Shown here: positions 53,268 to 64,000 of the stretch, piece after piece | How the letters are laid out: each line of letters begins with the position of its first letter | How positions within the stretch are numbered: the stretch's first letter is position 1 | NCBI RefSeq assembly: GCF_900103955.1 | Contig: NZ_FNIL01000013.1 | Span: 1 to 64,000 of the forward strand | Source of the DNA: Alkalicoccus daliensis | GTDB taxonomy: Bacteria; Bacillota; Bacilli; Bacillales; Salisediminibacteriaceae | Length of the DNA stretch: 64,000 nucleotides | Reading direction: 5' to 3' | Translations under genes and position numbers: made by a program | The notes under the pieces: generated by a model | Seen by the model: the letters and a program-made list of their open reading frames with translations, nothing else | What the model was told of the DNA's origin: nothing | Databases searched by the model: none

Positions 53268-53500
53268 CAAAGGGAAGAACGGAGCGGAAACCGGCGGACG
53301 CCTTTGTAGAGAGTGAGCACTGCTCCACTCGACCAGCAGGCACCTTCACCAAAAACGTGAAGATGCCTTTAAGATCATTTGGTCGGCTGCGCAAATGCTT
53401 TCGGCGGTAAAAGTGCATACCGCCTGTGGAAGAACGAGCTGGGAAGATCCCACAGCGCAGCGAAGTTTTCTCCTATTAACAATGAGTATTAACAGAGCTT
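53268..53500 (+). repeat. Dispersed repeat family B, copy 2
   Basis: It shares both end blocks with copy 1 (1-155). Between them is a segment of about 120 bases (53306-53426) not found in copy 1, containing CACCTTCAC and GTGAAGATG arms that can pair. It has no coding capacity. Bases 53501-53740 show no recognisable feature. Confidence 0.72.
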
Positions 53501-53782
53501 TAAAAAAGAACATACAGTTTTTAACAAGAAAAATATATCATGGAAAGACAGCATTTGGTAGCATAAAAGAGCATTTTACACAAATAATATAGGAAGAGTA
53601 AGTGAGTGTATTACAAAGGGGAATATATTCAATTGTCAGAAAATATGACCAACTCTGCGCATTGGTTCACAAACTTGCGGATGCTAAAATAAGATTTATC
53701 CGATTCCGAAAGAAACGGATCAAAAAATTTGGAAGGATCGTGATTTATTATCCATCAGATCGATACGAAACAGACTACTGAT

Positions 53783-53926
53783 ATGGAAAAAGCTATGCAT
53801 TCCAATCACGGAATGGGATATGGGGAGTACAACAGTAAGCTCGAGAACCGTCTGCAGGTGGAAGTAAGCCGGCAGAAGGATTACGAACAAAGTCAGAAAA
53901 TCGTACAACAGTTTATGCATGGATAA
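53783..53926 (+). CDS. Small hypothetical protein, start uncertain
   Basis: This 47-residue frame is followed 11 bases later by a strong terminator, which suggests a real short gene. The sequence is hydrophilic and Gln/His/Met-rich (MHSNHGMGYGEY near the start, ending QQFMHG). I do not recognise a family. No ribosome site precedes ATG 53783. The frame stays open upstream to a TGA at 53741-53743, and an ATT codon at 53747 is ten bases after GGAAGG (53731-53736), so a non-ATG start giving about 59 residues, or an N-terminal frameshift, is possible. Confidence 0.4.
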   Translation: MEKAMHSNHGMGYGEYNSKLENRLQVEVSRQKDYEQSQKIVQQFMHG

Positions 53927-53937
53927 ATAGTCATACC

Positions 53938-53967
53938 CGGCAGCCCCCAGCGGCTGCCGTTTTTTTA
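53938..53967 (+). terminator. Terminator after the small ORF
   Basis: CGGCAGC and GCTGCCG pair around an eight-base loop and are followed by T7. Confidence 0.88.
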
Positions 53968-54664
53968 TGGATAAAATACACGCTGTTAGTATTCTGTACT
54001 TTTATCAATGTAGAATGGAGACCATCCTGCAGAAAAATGCACCATGTCCTGCTAACTGCAATACGTGGTGAAGAGCCATGGTGATTTTAAAATAAGAATT
54101 GTCGGAAATACTTTCTTCACCTGTAAAGAACTACTATAATATAGAAGGGATATGAACTGGGAGTTTCATTAAAAAAGCATGCGAAGAAACGAAAGACAGA
54201 CTCAACAGTAAATTTAATCAAAAGCAGGGGGGGAGAAAAGTAATATTGAATCTGTTTTTCTATTAAATGAAGAGCTTTCTGGAAAAATTGCTTTAAAGAA
54301 GAAGGGCAATTATTTTCCATAGGGTTCTGTTCTTTAAACAATCGGGATGTAAATAAGATTCATTCTCAATTAAAATAAAAAAGAAGCATCCATTGAGAAT
54401 AGATGCTTGAGAATTTTTATAGGATATTCCGGTGTTATTTAGTGATATAATCAACAGCCGCATGGTTCGATAGAGAAATGTTGTATTTCCCTTGAACTCA
54501 GTTTATATTTACGATAAGATTAGAATGAGAATAATTTGAGAATAAATCGAAGGTTTTATGTTATGATATATAAAGTGGTTTAAATGCGTGGAAACGCGTA
54601 TTGGCACGTTTATTATCATAACATGTTTATAAACTAACTTTCAAAAAATATGGAGGTATATTTC
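53968..54664. other. Gene-poor region before sufC
   Basis: About 700 bases hold no convincing gene. A hairpin AAGCATC/GATGCTT lies near 54387-54411. TGAGAAT occurs four times (near 54396, 54411, 54527 and 54537), with its complement ATTCTCA at 54362, so alternative pairings are possible. A TATGAT hexamer at about 54563 is the best -10 for the suf operon, but the -35 is unclear. Confidence 0.5.
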
Positions 54665-55447
54665 ATGACTAAACCAAGCTTGAGCGTAAAAGATCTTCAC
54701 GTATCTATTGAGGATAAAGAAATTCTGAAAGGATTCGGAATCGATGTAAAGGGTGGAGAGATCCACGCGATTATGGGACCAAACGGTACAGGTAAGTCTA
54801 CACTCGCATCTGCTCTTATGGGACACCCGAATTATGAGGTTACAAGCGGAGAAGCTACTTTTAACGGCGAAGATTTATTTGAGATGGAAGTAGACGAGCG
54901 TGCCCGTGCAGGACTATTTCTTGCAATGCAGTATCCAAGTGAAGTATCCGGCGTGACTAATGCTGACTTTATCCGTTCTGCGATGAATGCAGACCGTGAT
55001 GAAGATGACCAGGTTTCCCTTATGCAGTTCATCCGAAAAATTGATGACAAAATGTCTACACTTGAAATAGATCAGTCTTTCCAGCACCGTTATTTAAACG
55101 AAGGTTTCTCCGGTGGTGAGAAAAAGCGTAACGAAATTTTACAGCTGTTAATGCTTGAGCCGAAGATTGCGATTCTTGATGAAATCGACTCCGGTCTGGA
55201 CATTGACGCACTTAAAGTAGTGGCAAAAGGAATTAACGAGATGCGCAGCGATGATTTTGGCTGCATGATCATTACGCACTACCAGCGTTTATTAAATTAC
55301 ATTGAGCCTGACTTTGTTCACGTAATGATGCAGGGTAAGATTGTTAAATCCGGCGGACCTGAGCTTGCGAAAAAGCTGGAGGAAAAAGGTTACGAGTGGA
55401 TCAAGGAAGAATTAGGAATTGAAGACGAAAGAGTAGGGCAGGAATAA
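54665..55447 (+). CDS. sufC: Fe-S cluster assembly ATPase SufC
   Basis: The ATPase has about 260 residues: Walker A GPNGTGKST, Q-loop MQYPSEVSGV, signature GFSGGEKKRNEILQL and Walker B AILDEIDSGLD. SufC forms the SufBCD scaffold complex in the cytoplasm. ATG 54665 follows GGAGG; an in-frame ATG at 54650 lies before that site. It is the first gene of sufCDSUB. Confidence 0.97.
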   Translation: MTKPSLSVKDLHVSIEDKEILKGFGIDVKGGEIHAIMGPNGTGKSTLASALMGHPNYEVTSGEATFNGEDLFEMEVDERARAGLFLAMQYPSEVSGVTNADFIRSAMNADRDEDDQVSLMQFIRKIDDKMSTLEIDQSFQHRYLNEGFSGGEKKRNEILQLLMLEPKIAILDEIDSGLDIDALKVVAKGINEMRSDDFGCMIITHYQRLLNYIEPDFVHVMMQGKIVKSGGPELAKKLEEKGYEWIKEELGIEDERVGQE

Positions 55448-55468
55448 GCTGCAGGAGGAGGATATAAC

Positions 55469-56776
55469 ATGACGACAGAATTGACGTTTCCAGTAAACGA
55501 ACAACAGCTTCAAAGTTTTTCGAAAGATCGTCAGGAGCCTCAGTGGTTTACCGACCAGCGCCTGGCTGCTCTTGATAAAGCAGGAAAGCTTGAGCTTCCA
55601 AAGCCGGATAAGACGAAAATTACGAAATGGAATTTCAGTTCTTATTCGTATGATGCAAACGCAGAAGCGAGCTCTTCCTATGCAGAACTTTCTGATGCTG
55701 TCCGCACCCTTGTAGGCGGAGAAAGCAAAATTGAAAATCTGCTGACACAGAAAAACGGCCGTACAAACTACACTGCTGTGCAGGAAGAGCTGACAAATCA
55801 GGGAGTTATTTTTACTGATATGCAGACAGCACTGCAGGAACATGGAGATCTTGTACAGAAATATTTCATGCAGGATGCTGTTTCGGTGGATGAGCACAGT
55901 CTTACTGCTGCGCACGCAGCGCTGCTGAACGGGGGTGTTTTCATCTATGTCCCTCAAAATGTAGAAGTGAAAGCGCCGCTTCAGGCAATTTTTGCGCACG
56001 AAGGCAGCTTTGGCTTATATAATCATGTATTGATCGTTGCAGAAGCAAACAGTTCCCTGACTTATATCGAGAACTATCTCAGCGAAGGTTCATCGAATGA
56101 GGCTGTAGCGAACGTTATTGCAGAAGTATACGTGGCAGACGGCGCAAAAGTGAATTATGGTGCTGTAGATAATTTTGCAGATTCTGTTACAACTTACGTA
56201 AACCGCCGCGGCCAGGTGAACGGCACGGACGCAGAACTTTACTGGGCGCTTGGATTAATGAACGATGGCAATACGGTTTCTGAAAACACTACCTATCTGC
56301 ACGGGAGAGGTTCCCGCGGAGATACAAAAAGTGTAACGATCGGAAGAGGTACACAGACTTCCAATTTTACGACGAATATGATTCATTTCGGTAAAGATAC
56401 CGATGGACAGATTTTAAAGCATGGAGTTATGAAAGAACAGGCTACCTCTATCTTTAATGGCATTTCCAAAATTGAACACGGCGCTACAAAAGCAAATGGG
56501 GAGCAGACTGAGCGTGTACTCATGCTGAGCGAGAAAGCGCGAGGGGACGCAAACCCAATTCTTCTTATTGAGGAAGATGATGTAACTGCCGGACACGCAG
56601 CTTCTGTCGGTAAAATTGATCCGCTGCAGATGTTCTATCTGATGTCGCGCGGCCTTTCGCGAAAAGAAGCAGAGCGCTTAATCATTCACGGTTTCCTTGA
56701 GCCGGTCGTAGGAGCACTTGCTATCGATTCTGTTAAAGAGCAGATGTATGATGTAATCGAAAGGAAAGTGTACTAA
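55469..56776 (+). CDS. sufD: Fe-S cluster assembly protein SufD
   Basis: The 435-residue right-handed beta-helix protein is homologous to SufB. The C-terminal core includes LHGRGSRGDTKS, FNGISKIEHGATKANGEQ and ASVGKIDPLQMFYLMSRGLS, with the conserved His in AGHAASVG. It pairs with SufB and SufC to build clusters. It is 21 bases after sufC with AGGAGGAGG and ends directly at sufS. Confidence 0.96.
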   Translation: MTTELTFPVNEQQLQSFSKDRQEPQWFTDQRLAALDKAGKLELPKPDKTKITKWNFSSYSYDANAEASSSYAELSDAVRTLVGGESKIENLLTQKNGRTNYTAVQEELTNQGVIFTDMQTALQEHGDLVQKYFMQDAVSVDEHSLTAAHAALLNGGVFIYVPQNVEVKAPLQAIFAHEGSFGLYNHVLIVAEANSSLTYIENYLSEGSSNEAVANVIAEVYVADGAKVNYGAVDNFADSVTTYVNRRGQVNGTDAELYWALGLMNDGNTVSENTTYLHGRGSRGDTKSVTIGRGTQTSNFTTNMIHFGKDTDGQILKHGVMKEQATSIFNGISKIEHGATKANGEQTERVLMLSEKARGDANPILLIEEDDVTAGHAASVGKIDPLQMFYLMSRGLSRKEAERLIIHGFLEPVVGALAIDSVKEQMYDVIERKVY

Positions 56777-58439
<1,663 letters not shown>

Positions 58440-58447
58440 TCCATTCT

Positions 58448-58476
58448 TTGTCAATCGAGGCTGAATGATGTAGAAT
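58448..58476 (+). promoter_or_regulatory. Internal promoter before sufB
   Basis: TTGTCA (58448-58453) and TAGAAT (58471-58476) are 17 bases apart in the 136-base sufU-sufB gap. It could boost SufB, the scaffold subunit. Confidence 0.55.
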
Positions 58477-58575
58477 GTAATTATAAGTTGCAACACAATA
58501 TGACGCTTGTCGTTCATGTCAATATAGAGCAGCAGGGAGCGCAGGCTCCGTAAGATTTAGAAGGAGGGTTTCACC

Positions 58576-59973
58576 ATGGCTAAGAAAATGCCTGAAATGG
58601 AAGAGTACCAATATGGTTTCTCAGATAAAGATGTTTCGATTTTCCGTTCGAAAAAAGGTCTGACTGAAGAAATCGTACGAGAAATTTCCAGAATGAAAGA
58701 AGAGCCGCAGTGGATGCTTGATTTCCGCCTGAAGGCTTTAAAGCAATTTTATAAAATGCCGATGCCTCAGTGGGGCGGCGATATTTCTGATCTTGATTTT
58801 GATGAAATCACTTATTATGTGAAGCCGTCAGAGCGTTCTGAAACTTCATGGGATGAAGTGCCGGAAGAAATTAAAAACACATTTGATAAGCTTGGTATTC
58901 CTGAAGCAGAGCAGAAATATCTTGCTGGTGTTTCCGCACAGTATGAGTCTGAAGTAGTTTATCACAGCATGAAGACGGAACTTGAAGAGCAGGGGATCGT
59001 ATTTAAAGATACGGATACGGCACTTCGCGAGAATGAAGATCTCTTCCGAGAGCATTTCGGAAAAGTAATTCCTCCAGCGGATAACAAATTCGCAGCATTA
59101 AACTCTGCAGTATGGTCCGGCGGATCATTCATTTATGTTCCAAAAGGAGTGAAGACGGACAGCCCGCTGCAGGCGTACTTCCGTATTAACTCTGAAAACA
59201 TGGGACAGTTTGAACGTACCCTGATCATTGCAGATGAAGACAGCTCTGTACACTATGTAGAAGGTTGTACAGCACCAGTTTATACAACCAACTCTCTTCA
59301 CAGTGCGGTAGTTGAAATCATTGTTAAAAAAGATGCTTACTGCCGTTATACAACGATTCAGAACTGGGCTCCAAACGTATTTAACCTGGTAACGAAGCGT
59401 GCAGTGGCAGAAGAAAATGCGACAATGGAATGGGTCGATGGAAATATCGGTTCTAAGCTTACAATGAAATACCCGGCTGTAGTTATGAAAGGCCGCGGTG
59501 CACGAGGAAACGTTCTTTCCATTGCAATTGCAGGAAAAGGACAGCACCAGGATGCAGGCGCAAAAATGACGCACCTCGCACCTGACTGCTCTTCATCCAT
59601 CGTGTCGAAATCAATTTCCAAGCATGGCGGAAAAGTAACGTACCGTGGTATTGTTCACTTCGGCCGCAGATCTGAACGCTCGCGTTCCAACATTGAGTGT
59701 GACACACTTATTATGGATAACGAGTCTACTTCAGATACAATTCCGTACAATGAAATCCTTAACAACAACATTTCTCTGGAACACGAAGCGACAGTTTCGA
59801 AAGTTTCAGAAGAGCAGCTTTTCTATCTGATGAGCCGTGGTGTTTCCGAGCAGGAAGCAACAGAAATGATTGTTATGGGCTTCATTGAGCCATTCACAAA
59901 AGAACTTCCGATGGAGTATGCGGTAGAAATGAACCGCCTTATCAAGTTCGAAATGGAAGGTTCTATCGGTTAA
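58576..59973 (+). CDS. sufB: Fe-S cluster assembly protein SufB
   Basis: The 465-residue beta-helix scaffold shows [19 protein letters not shown] near the N terminus, FIYVPKGVK, the Cys in VEGCTAP (about 235), and [21 protein letters not shown] at the C terminus. It assembles nascent clusters with SufC and SufD. It is preceded by AGAAGGAGGG and ends the suf operon, with a wobble-rich terminator at 59990-60025. Confidence 0.97.
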   Translation: MAKKMPEMEEYQYGFSDKDVSIFRSKKGLTEEIVREISRMKEEPQWMLDFRLKALKQFYKMPMPQWGGDISDLDFDEITYYVKPSERSETSWDEVPEEIKNTFDKLGIPEAEQKYLAGVSAQYESEVVYHSMKTELEEQGIVFKDTDTALRENEDLFREHFGKVIPPADNKFAALNSAVWSGGSFIYVPKGVKTDSPLQAYFRINSENMGQFERTLIIADEDSSVHYVEGCTAPVYTTNSLHSAVVEIIVKKDAYCRYTTIQNWAPNVFNLVTKRAVAEENATMEWVDGNIGSKLTMKYPAVVMKGRGARGNVLSIAIAGKGQHQDAGAKMTHLAPDCSSSIVSKSISKHGGKVTYRGIVHFGRRSERSRSNIECDTLIMDNESTSDTIPYNEILNNNISLEHEATVSKVSEEQLFYLMSRGVSEQEATEMIVMGFIEPFTKELPMEYAVEMNRLIKFEMEGSIG

Positions 59974-59989
59974 TTTATATGAATTCATG

Positions 59990-60025
59990 GAGCGGACTTG
60001 CTTAACAGCGGGTTCGCTCTTTCTT
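59990..60025 (+). terminator. Terminator after sufB
   Basis: GAGCGGACTTGC and GCGGGTTCGCTC can form 12 pairs including three G-U, followed by a T-rich tract. Confidence 0.7.
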
Positions 60026-60053
60026 TCAAATTTTTCAGGGATGGTGAAGACCA

Positions 60054-60920
60054 TTGAGCGACATTCGAATTGGATTGACAGGATGGGGAGATCATGGCAC
60101 GCTTTATGAAGGACTTCCTTCTTCTGCCTCAAAGCTGGAGGCGTATGCATCGCACTTTCCGGTAGTAGAACTGGACTCTTCTTTTTATGCAATTCCCCCG
60201 CAGAAAAATGTGGATAAATGGCTCCGTGAGACGCCGGAGTCTTTTCAATTTGTTGTGAAGGCATATCAGGGAATGACCGGGCACCAGCGCGGAGAAATTC
60301 CTTTTAACACGAAAGAAGAAATGCTGGAAGCTTATCGTAAAACGTTTCAGCCTATGAAAGAAGCAGGGAAACTTTCCTACGTATTGTGTCAATTCCCACC
60401 GTGGTTCGACTGCCAGCAGAAACATGTGCAATATTTAAAATGGCTGCGGCAGGAGCTTCGTGACTTTCCAGCAGCATTGGAGTTTCGAAACAACTCATGG
60501 TTCAACAAAGAATTTTATGACAGGACGCTGCAGTACATGGAACAGGACAACTGGATTCACACCGTGTGTGATGAACCCCAGATAGGGGAAAAGTCTGTTC
60601 CATTCGTTCCGGTGGCAACGGATAAGGAGCACACTTTCGTTCGACTGCATGGACGCAATAAAGCAGCCTGGCAGAAGCCGTCCCGTGGAGAAGAATGGAG
60701 AAACACAAGATACTTGTATGACTATAATGAAGAAGAACTGTCGGATATGGTGAAAAAAATAAGGAATCTTTCTGCCCAGTCTAAAATTGTGACAGTAGTT
60801 TTCAACAATAACTCTGGCGGGCATGCAGCAGGGAATGCAAAAGAATTTATCCGTATGCTGAATATTAATTACGAAGGTCTGGCACCACGGCAGCTGGACT
60901 TGTTTGGAGATCAGGATTAG
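60054..60920 (+). CDS. DUF72 family protein (YunF-like)
   Basis: The 288-residue TIM-barrel-like DUF72 protein begins RIGLTGWGDHGTLYEG and has the family segments VVELDSSFYAIP, FVVKAYQGMTGH, VLCQFPPWFD and the C-terminal FNNNSGGHAAGNAKEF. The biochemical role of DUF72 is not established. B. subtilis yunF lies in the same suf-yun region. The TTG start at 60054 follows GGGATGG-type bases. Length is normal. Confidence 0.88.
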   Translation: MSDIRIGLTGWGDHGTLYEGLPSSASKLEAYASHFPVVELDSSFYAIPPQKNVDKWLRETPESFQFVVKAYQGMTGHQRGEIPFNTKEEMLEAYRKTFQPMKEAGKLSYVLCQFPPWFDCQQKHVQYLKWLRQELRDFPAALEFRNNSWFNKEFYDRTLQYMEQDNWIHTVCDEPQIGEKSVPFVPVATDKEHTFVRLHGRNKAAWQKPSRGEEWRNTRYLYDYNEEELSDMVKKIRNLSAQSKIVTVVFNNNSGGHAAGNAKEFIRMLNINYEGLAPRQLDLFGDQD

Positions 60921-60998
60921 CATAGCAATAAGCACTGAGTGTTCCTGAAATTGGCTATGCATACCATGTTTGCTGTTCGAAATCTCCTCGACAGGACA

Positions 60999-61050
60999 GT
61001 TGCAGCAAAGTTTTCTCTTATCAACAATGAGCGGAGCATTCACAGAGCTT
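60999..61050 (+). repeat. Dispersed repeat family B, partial copy 3
   Basis: About 50 bases match the tail block of family B (GTTGCAGC.AAGTTTTCTC, then TATCAACAATGAG and ACAGAGCTT), as at 113-155 and 53456-53500. The rest of the unit is missing. Confidence 0.65.
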
Positions 61051-61117
61051 ATATAAAAATGGACTTTTGTTTGCAAAGTAGTCCTATAGATAGCTGACTA
61101 GAGGGAGTATTGTCAAA

Positions 61118-61939
61118 ATGGAATGGATTGCGTTGGTATTTTTAGGGTTAACAGCTGCGGTTGTCGGCAGTGTGATGGGTCTCGGGGGCGGAATCATTAT
61201 TGTGCCAGCTCTTTTGCTGCTCGGTGGAGTGACAGAAGTACTGGAAGGAATATCTCCACAGACAGCTGTCGGGACTTCGCTGCTTGTCATGATTTTTACA
61301 GGGCTTTCATCTACAATTGCTTATATGAAACAAAAGGTAGTTGATATTCAAAGCGGTTTAATATTTTTTGCAGGAAGTGGTCCCGGGGCATTATTTGGGG
61401 TATGGTTAAATAGTGGAGTGAATGTGGAAAGTTTTCTCATCGCTTTTGGAAGTTTTATTATTCTGGTTTCCTTTATCCTGCTCGTCCGCAGTAAGATCAA
61501 GCCGCTCCCTCTTCGTCCGCGTGGTATCCGCAGAGTATATACAGAGCAGAGTGGAGAAGTGCGGGTTTATGGGTATGAACCTTCTATTGCGATCGGAATT
61601 GCTTTTTTTGTAGGAATGTTTTCCGGGCTGTTCGGTATAGGGGGAGGATCCCTCATGGTTCCGGCGATGATTATCCTGTTTGCTTTTCCGCCGCATATGG
61701 CTGTTGCTACTTCCATGTTCCTCGTATTTCTTTCCGCGTTTGTAAGTTCAGTTTCTCATATTGCTCTAGGCAATGTGGATTGGATATATGCAGCCGCACT
61801 TATCCCCGGTGCATGGTTCGGTGGAATAATCGGTGCCTGGATCAATCAAAAATTAAAAAGTGATACACTCGTGCTGGCATTGCGAATAGTATTATTACTC
61901 ATCGGTCTTCGGCTTATTTTCGAAGGAGTCACCGGGTAG
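61118..61939 (+). CDS. TauE/SafE family anion permease (YunE-like)
   Basis: The 273-residue membrane protein has about eight transmembrane helices in two repeats, each opening with a glycine-rich motif (VVGSVMGLGGGIIIVPALLL; MFSGLFGIGGGSLMVPAMII). The TauE/SafE family exports sulfite or sulfoacetate or moves other anions. A charged cytoplasmic loop lies at about 125-155. It is 11 bases before yunD, so they are likely co-transcribed. Substrate unknown. Confidence 0.9.
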   Translation: MEWIALVFLGLTAAVVGSVMGLGGGIIIVPALLLLGGVTEVLEGISPQTAVGTSLLVMIFTGLSSTIAYMKQKVVDIQSGLIFFAGSGPGALFGVWLNSGVNVESFLIAFGSFIILVSFILLVRSKIKPLPLRPRGIRRVYTEQSGEVRVYGYEPSIAIGIAFFVGMFSGLFGIGGGSLMVPAMIILFAFPPHMAVATSMFLVFLSAFVSSVSHIALGNVDWIYAAALIPGAWFGGIIGAWINQKLKSDTLVLALRIVLLLIGLRLIFEGVTG

Positions 61940-61949
61940 GGGGAAAACA

Positions 61950-63323
61950 TTGACTGCGTTAACAATAATTCATACAAATGATTTACATAGTGAGCTGGAC
62001 AGATGGTCTGCTGTGACGGCGCTTATTAAAAACCGGCGGGCAGCAGCGGAAAAAGAAGGACAAGATGTTCTTTTATTTGATTTAGGGGATCACTGCGACA
62101 GAGTGCACCCATTAACAGAGGGACTTGTCGGAAAAGGAAATACAGAACTTTTAAATGCAATGAATTACGATGCAGTAACTATAGGGAATAATGAAGGAAT
62201 TACACTTGCCAAATCAGAGCTGAATTCTCTTTATACAGAAGCAGAATTTGATATTCTTTTAGCAAATCTTTACGCATCTCAGAAGGAAAGACCTTCCTGG
62301 GCGATGCCCTGGAAAATATATCCTGTGGAGAACGAAAAAAAAGTAGCGGTGATAGGGCTGACTATACCTTTTTACGCTTTTTATGAAGAGCTGGGCTGGC
62401 AGGTCACGGACCCACTGGAAGAAATCGAGACATTTTTATCGGAAATAGAAAATGATGTTGATTTTATCATCTGTTTATCTCATCTCGGGCTTCGGCTTGA
62501 TAAAGAAATAGCAGATAAATTTCCGCAGATAAAGCTTATCCTGGGTGCACATACACATCACGTGCTTGAAGATGGGTTGAAGATAAACGAAACCTGGCTT
62601 CATCAATGTGGACGTTCGGGGTCTCATGTCGGGGAAATTACGGTAGATCTGGAGCATGGCGAAATATTGAAAATCCAGACACATTTAGTTGACTTAAATT
62701 TCCGGGACGAAGAGACCGACCGGCTCCTTGAAAAAGTGGAAGCAGAAGCTCTTCCCTTTCTTCAGGAAAAAGTAGCAGATCTCCCAGCCCCTATGAATGT
62801 TTCCTGGTATAAAGAGTCTCCTTTAGTTAAGGAAGCAGCAGAAGCATTGAGAGAATGGTGTGGCGCAGATATCGCGATGTTTAACGCGGGATTACTGCTT
62901 CAGGGACTGCCTGCCGGAACCATCACAAAGAAACACCTGCATGAAATTTGTCCGCATCCCATCAATCCTGCAAAAGTTTCTGTGCGTGGAGATGATTTAA
63001 TTAAATTAATGTACCAATCGAACCAGGATAATATGGTACACTATGCTTTAAAAGGATATGGTTTTCGCGGTAAAGTTTTAGGTGCTACATTCTTTTCTGC
63101 TTCTGTGTGGACTGTTCAGACAGCTGAAGAAATTCTCAAGGCAGCCGATCAAATAGATGAAGAGAAAATATATACACTGGCGGTACCTGACCTTTTTACT
63201 TTCAGTCATCTTTATCCCATAGTGACAGAACTGCAGACAAAAAGTTATTTTATGCCTGAGTTTCTGCGCGATGTGCTGGCTTGGAAGCTTTCCAAAGCTT
63301 ATAGTCTAAATAGAAGGAGTTAA
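61950..63323 (+). CDS. Metallophosphoesterase / 5'-nucleotidase-like protein (YunD)
   Basis: The 457-residue protein has an N-terminal calcineurin-like phosphoesterase domain: IIHTNDLHSELDRW, DLGDHCDR, GNNEG, SHLG and GAHTHH metal ligands. A C-terminal 5'-nucleotidase domain (about 280-440) follows. Unlike secreted 5'-nucleotidases it has no signal peptide, so it acts in the cytoplasm, perhaps on nucleotides or UDP-sugars. The TTG start follows GGGGG. It corresponds to B. subtilis yunD by position. Confidence 0.9.
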   Translation: MTALTIIHTNDLHSELDRWSAVTALIKNRRAAAEKEGQDVLLFDLGDHCDRVHPLTEGLVGKGNTELLNAMNYDAVTIGNNEGITLAKSELNSLYTEAEFDILLANLYASQKERPSWAMPWKIYPVENEKKVAVIGLTIPFYAFYEELGWQVTDPLEEIETFLSEIENDVDFIICLSHLGLRLDKEIADKFPQIKLILGAHTHHVLEDGLKINETWLHQCGRSGSHVGEITVDLEHGEILKIQTHLVDLNFRDEETDRLLEKVEAEALPFLQEKVADLPAPMNVSWYKESPLVKEAAEALREWCGADIAMFNAGLLLQGLPAGTITKKHLHEICPHPINPAKVSVRGDDLIKLMYQSNQDNMVHYALKGYGFRGKVLGATFFSASVWTVQTAEEILKAADQIDEEKIYTLAVPDLFTFSHLYPIVTELQTKSYFMPEFLRDVLAWKLSKAYSLNRRS

Positions 63324-63328
63324 CTCGG

Positions 63329-64000
63329 ATGAAACTTGCAGCACTCAATCAGGTGAAACCTAATACCAGACTTGCAAAACCTATCTACAACGATGAAGGA
63401 CAGGCATTGCTGCAAATCGGTGCATATTTAACAGAACGTGTCATTGCGCTGTTGAAAGAAAAAGGCGTTTCCTATGTATATATTCAGTACGAAGGTACAG
63501 AAGACATTGAAGTAAAAGATGGAATTGATCCAGTCATACGCAAACAGTCTATTAAAGTGATCAGAGAAAATTTCCAGGCAGTATCCAACAGCTTAGCTTT
63601 AAAAAAGACGGTGGATATGGATTCCGTAAGTGAATCTTTTTCTGATATCGTTACAGAAGTCCTGAATGATGTAATGAATCAAAAAGAAGCCGTTTCCCTG
63701 TTAGCTGATGTTGTATGTTACGACACTTACATTTTCCACCATTCCTTAAACGTCACTATCTATTCCCTGTCTCTCGGTAAAGCTCTCGGCCTGAATCAGG
63801 AAGAACTCCACAAGCTGGGATTAGGGGCATTACTTCATGACATTGGTAAAATGTCTGTATCAGCAAATATACTTAACAAAACTGAAAAATTAACAAATGA
63901 TGAATTTGATGAAATAAAAAAGCATACTACGTTAGGCTTTGAAATACTAAGAAAAAGCCACACACTTTCACTGCTGACCGCCCATTGTGCTTTTCAGCAT
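63329..64000 (+). CDS. HD-GYP domain phosphodiesterase, partial (cut by window end)
   Basis: The first 224 residues are visible; the frame is open to the window end. Residues 1-70 form an N-terminal DUF3391-like segment (MKLAALNQVKPNTRLAKPI). The HD domain starts at about 125 with HHSLNVTIYSLSLGKAL and LLHDIGKM carrying metal-binding His-Asp. The GYP part is beyond or at the edge (FEILRKSHTLS). Such proteins typically hydrolyse cyclic di-GMP. ATG 63329 follows AGAAGGAG, five bases after yunD, so it may be co-transcribed. Confidence 0.88.
   Translation, partial: MKLAALNQVKPNTRLAKPIYNDEGQALLQIGAYLTERVIALLKEKGVSYVYIQYEGTEDIEVKDGIDPVIRKQSIKVIRENFQAVSNSLALKKTVDMDSVSESFSDIVTEVLNDVMNQKEAVSLLADVVCYDTYIFHHSLNVTIYSLSLGKALGLNQEELHKLGLGALLHDIGKMSVSANILNKTEKLTNDEFDEIKKHTTLGFEILRKSHTLSLLTAHCAFQH

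Noticed and set aside
53215-53418. Minus-strand 67-codon frame in the asnB upstream gap
   Set aside because: It lies mostly in repeat family B, has no ribosome site and is not kept in copy 1.

Overview
The window is ordinary low-to-mid GC Bacillota chromosome, almost certainly from the family Bacillaceae. Long stretches keep Bacillus subtilis gene order: TPR protein-trxB-yvcI-rapZ-yvcK-whiA-crh, cggR-gapA-pgk-tpiA-gpmI-eno, secG-est-rnr-smpB-ssrA, fadN-fadA-fadE-yusI-gcvH, metNPQ, sufCDSUB, and yunF-yunE-yunD. Glu-rich proteins and an Asn/Glu-rich linker in an exported lipoprotein hint at a salt- or alkali-adapted relative (inference only). No rRNA, tRNA, transposase, phage gene or CRISPR array was seen.

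Layout. 0-7 kb: a dispersed repeat, an isoprenylcysteine-methyltransferase-like membrane protein, then the trxB-to-crh housekeeping cluster. 7-10 kb: clpP on the minus strand behind a CtsR box, then rpoN (sigma-54) and a glutaredoxin-like protein. 10-17 kb: the glycolytic block, with a full two-repeat CggR operator before cggR. 17-23 kb: secG, two tandem carboxylesterases, RNase R, SmpB and tmRNA. 23-28 kb: a SolA-like amine oxidase, an M20 dipeptidase and ilvD. 28-30 kb: an accessory cassette of a TetR/AcrR-type regulator and gas-vesicle-like genes. 30-38.4 kb: two consecutive SAM-I riboswitches ahead of a sulfur/methionine operon (OAH sulfhydrylase fused to a CoA-binding domain, an SsuABC-type transporter, an acetyl-CoA-synthetase-like ligase, homoserine dehydrogenase). 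38.5-39.1 kb: a DsbA/FrnE-family gene whose nucleophilic cysteine codon is an in-frame TGA followed by a bSECIS-like hairpin, a selenoprotein candidate. 39.5-41 kb: a secY gene standing alone. 41-50.9 kb: FadR-controlled fatty-acid beta-oxidation genes, yusI, gcvH, and metNPQ behind a third SAM-I riboswitch. 50.9-54.6 kb: asnB on the minus strand and a gene-poor zone of repeats. 54.6-64 kb: the suf iron-sulfur operon, yunFED, and the start of an HD-GYP protein cut by the window end.

How it fits together. Central carbon flow is controlled by CggR, and by Crh/YvcK/RapZ. Proteostasis is covered by ClpP/CtsR and tmRNA/SmpB/RNase R. Sulfur supply is a recurring theme: three SAM-I riboswitches, methionine import, a sulfhydrylase operon and the suf genes. 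Two families of dispersed intergenic repeats punctuate the region; two copies of one family are inverted and bracket about 22 kb (metY to asnB).

The strongest novelty candidates are the putative Sec-containing DsbA-like protein (TGA at 38549-38551), the MetY-CoA-binding fusion in its tandem-riboswitch operon, the very small gas-vesicle-like cassette with its own repressor, and the isolated secY with two mutually exclusive leader hairpins.
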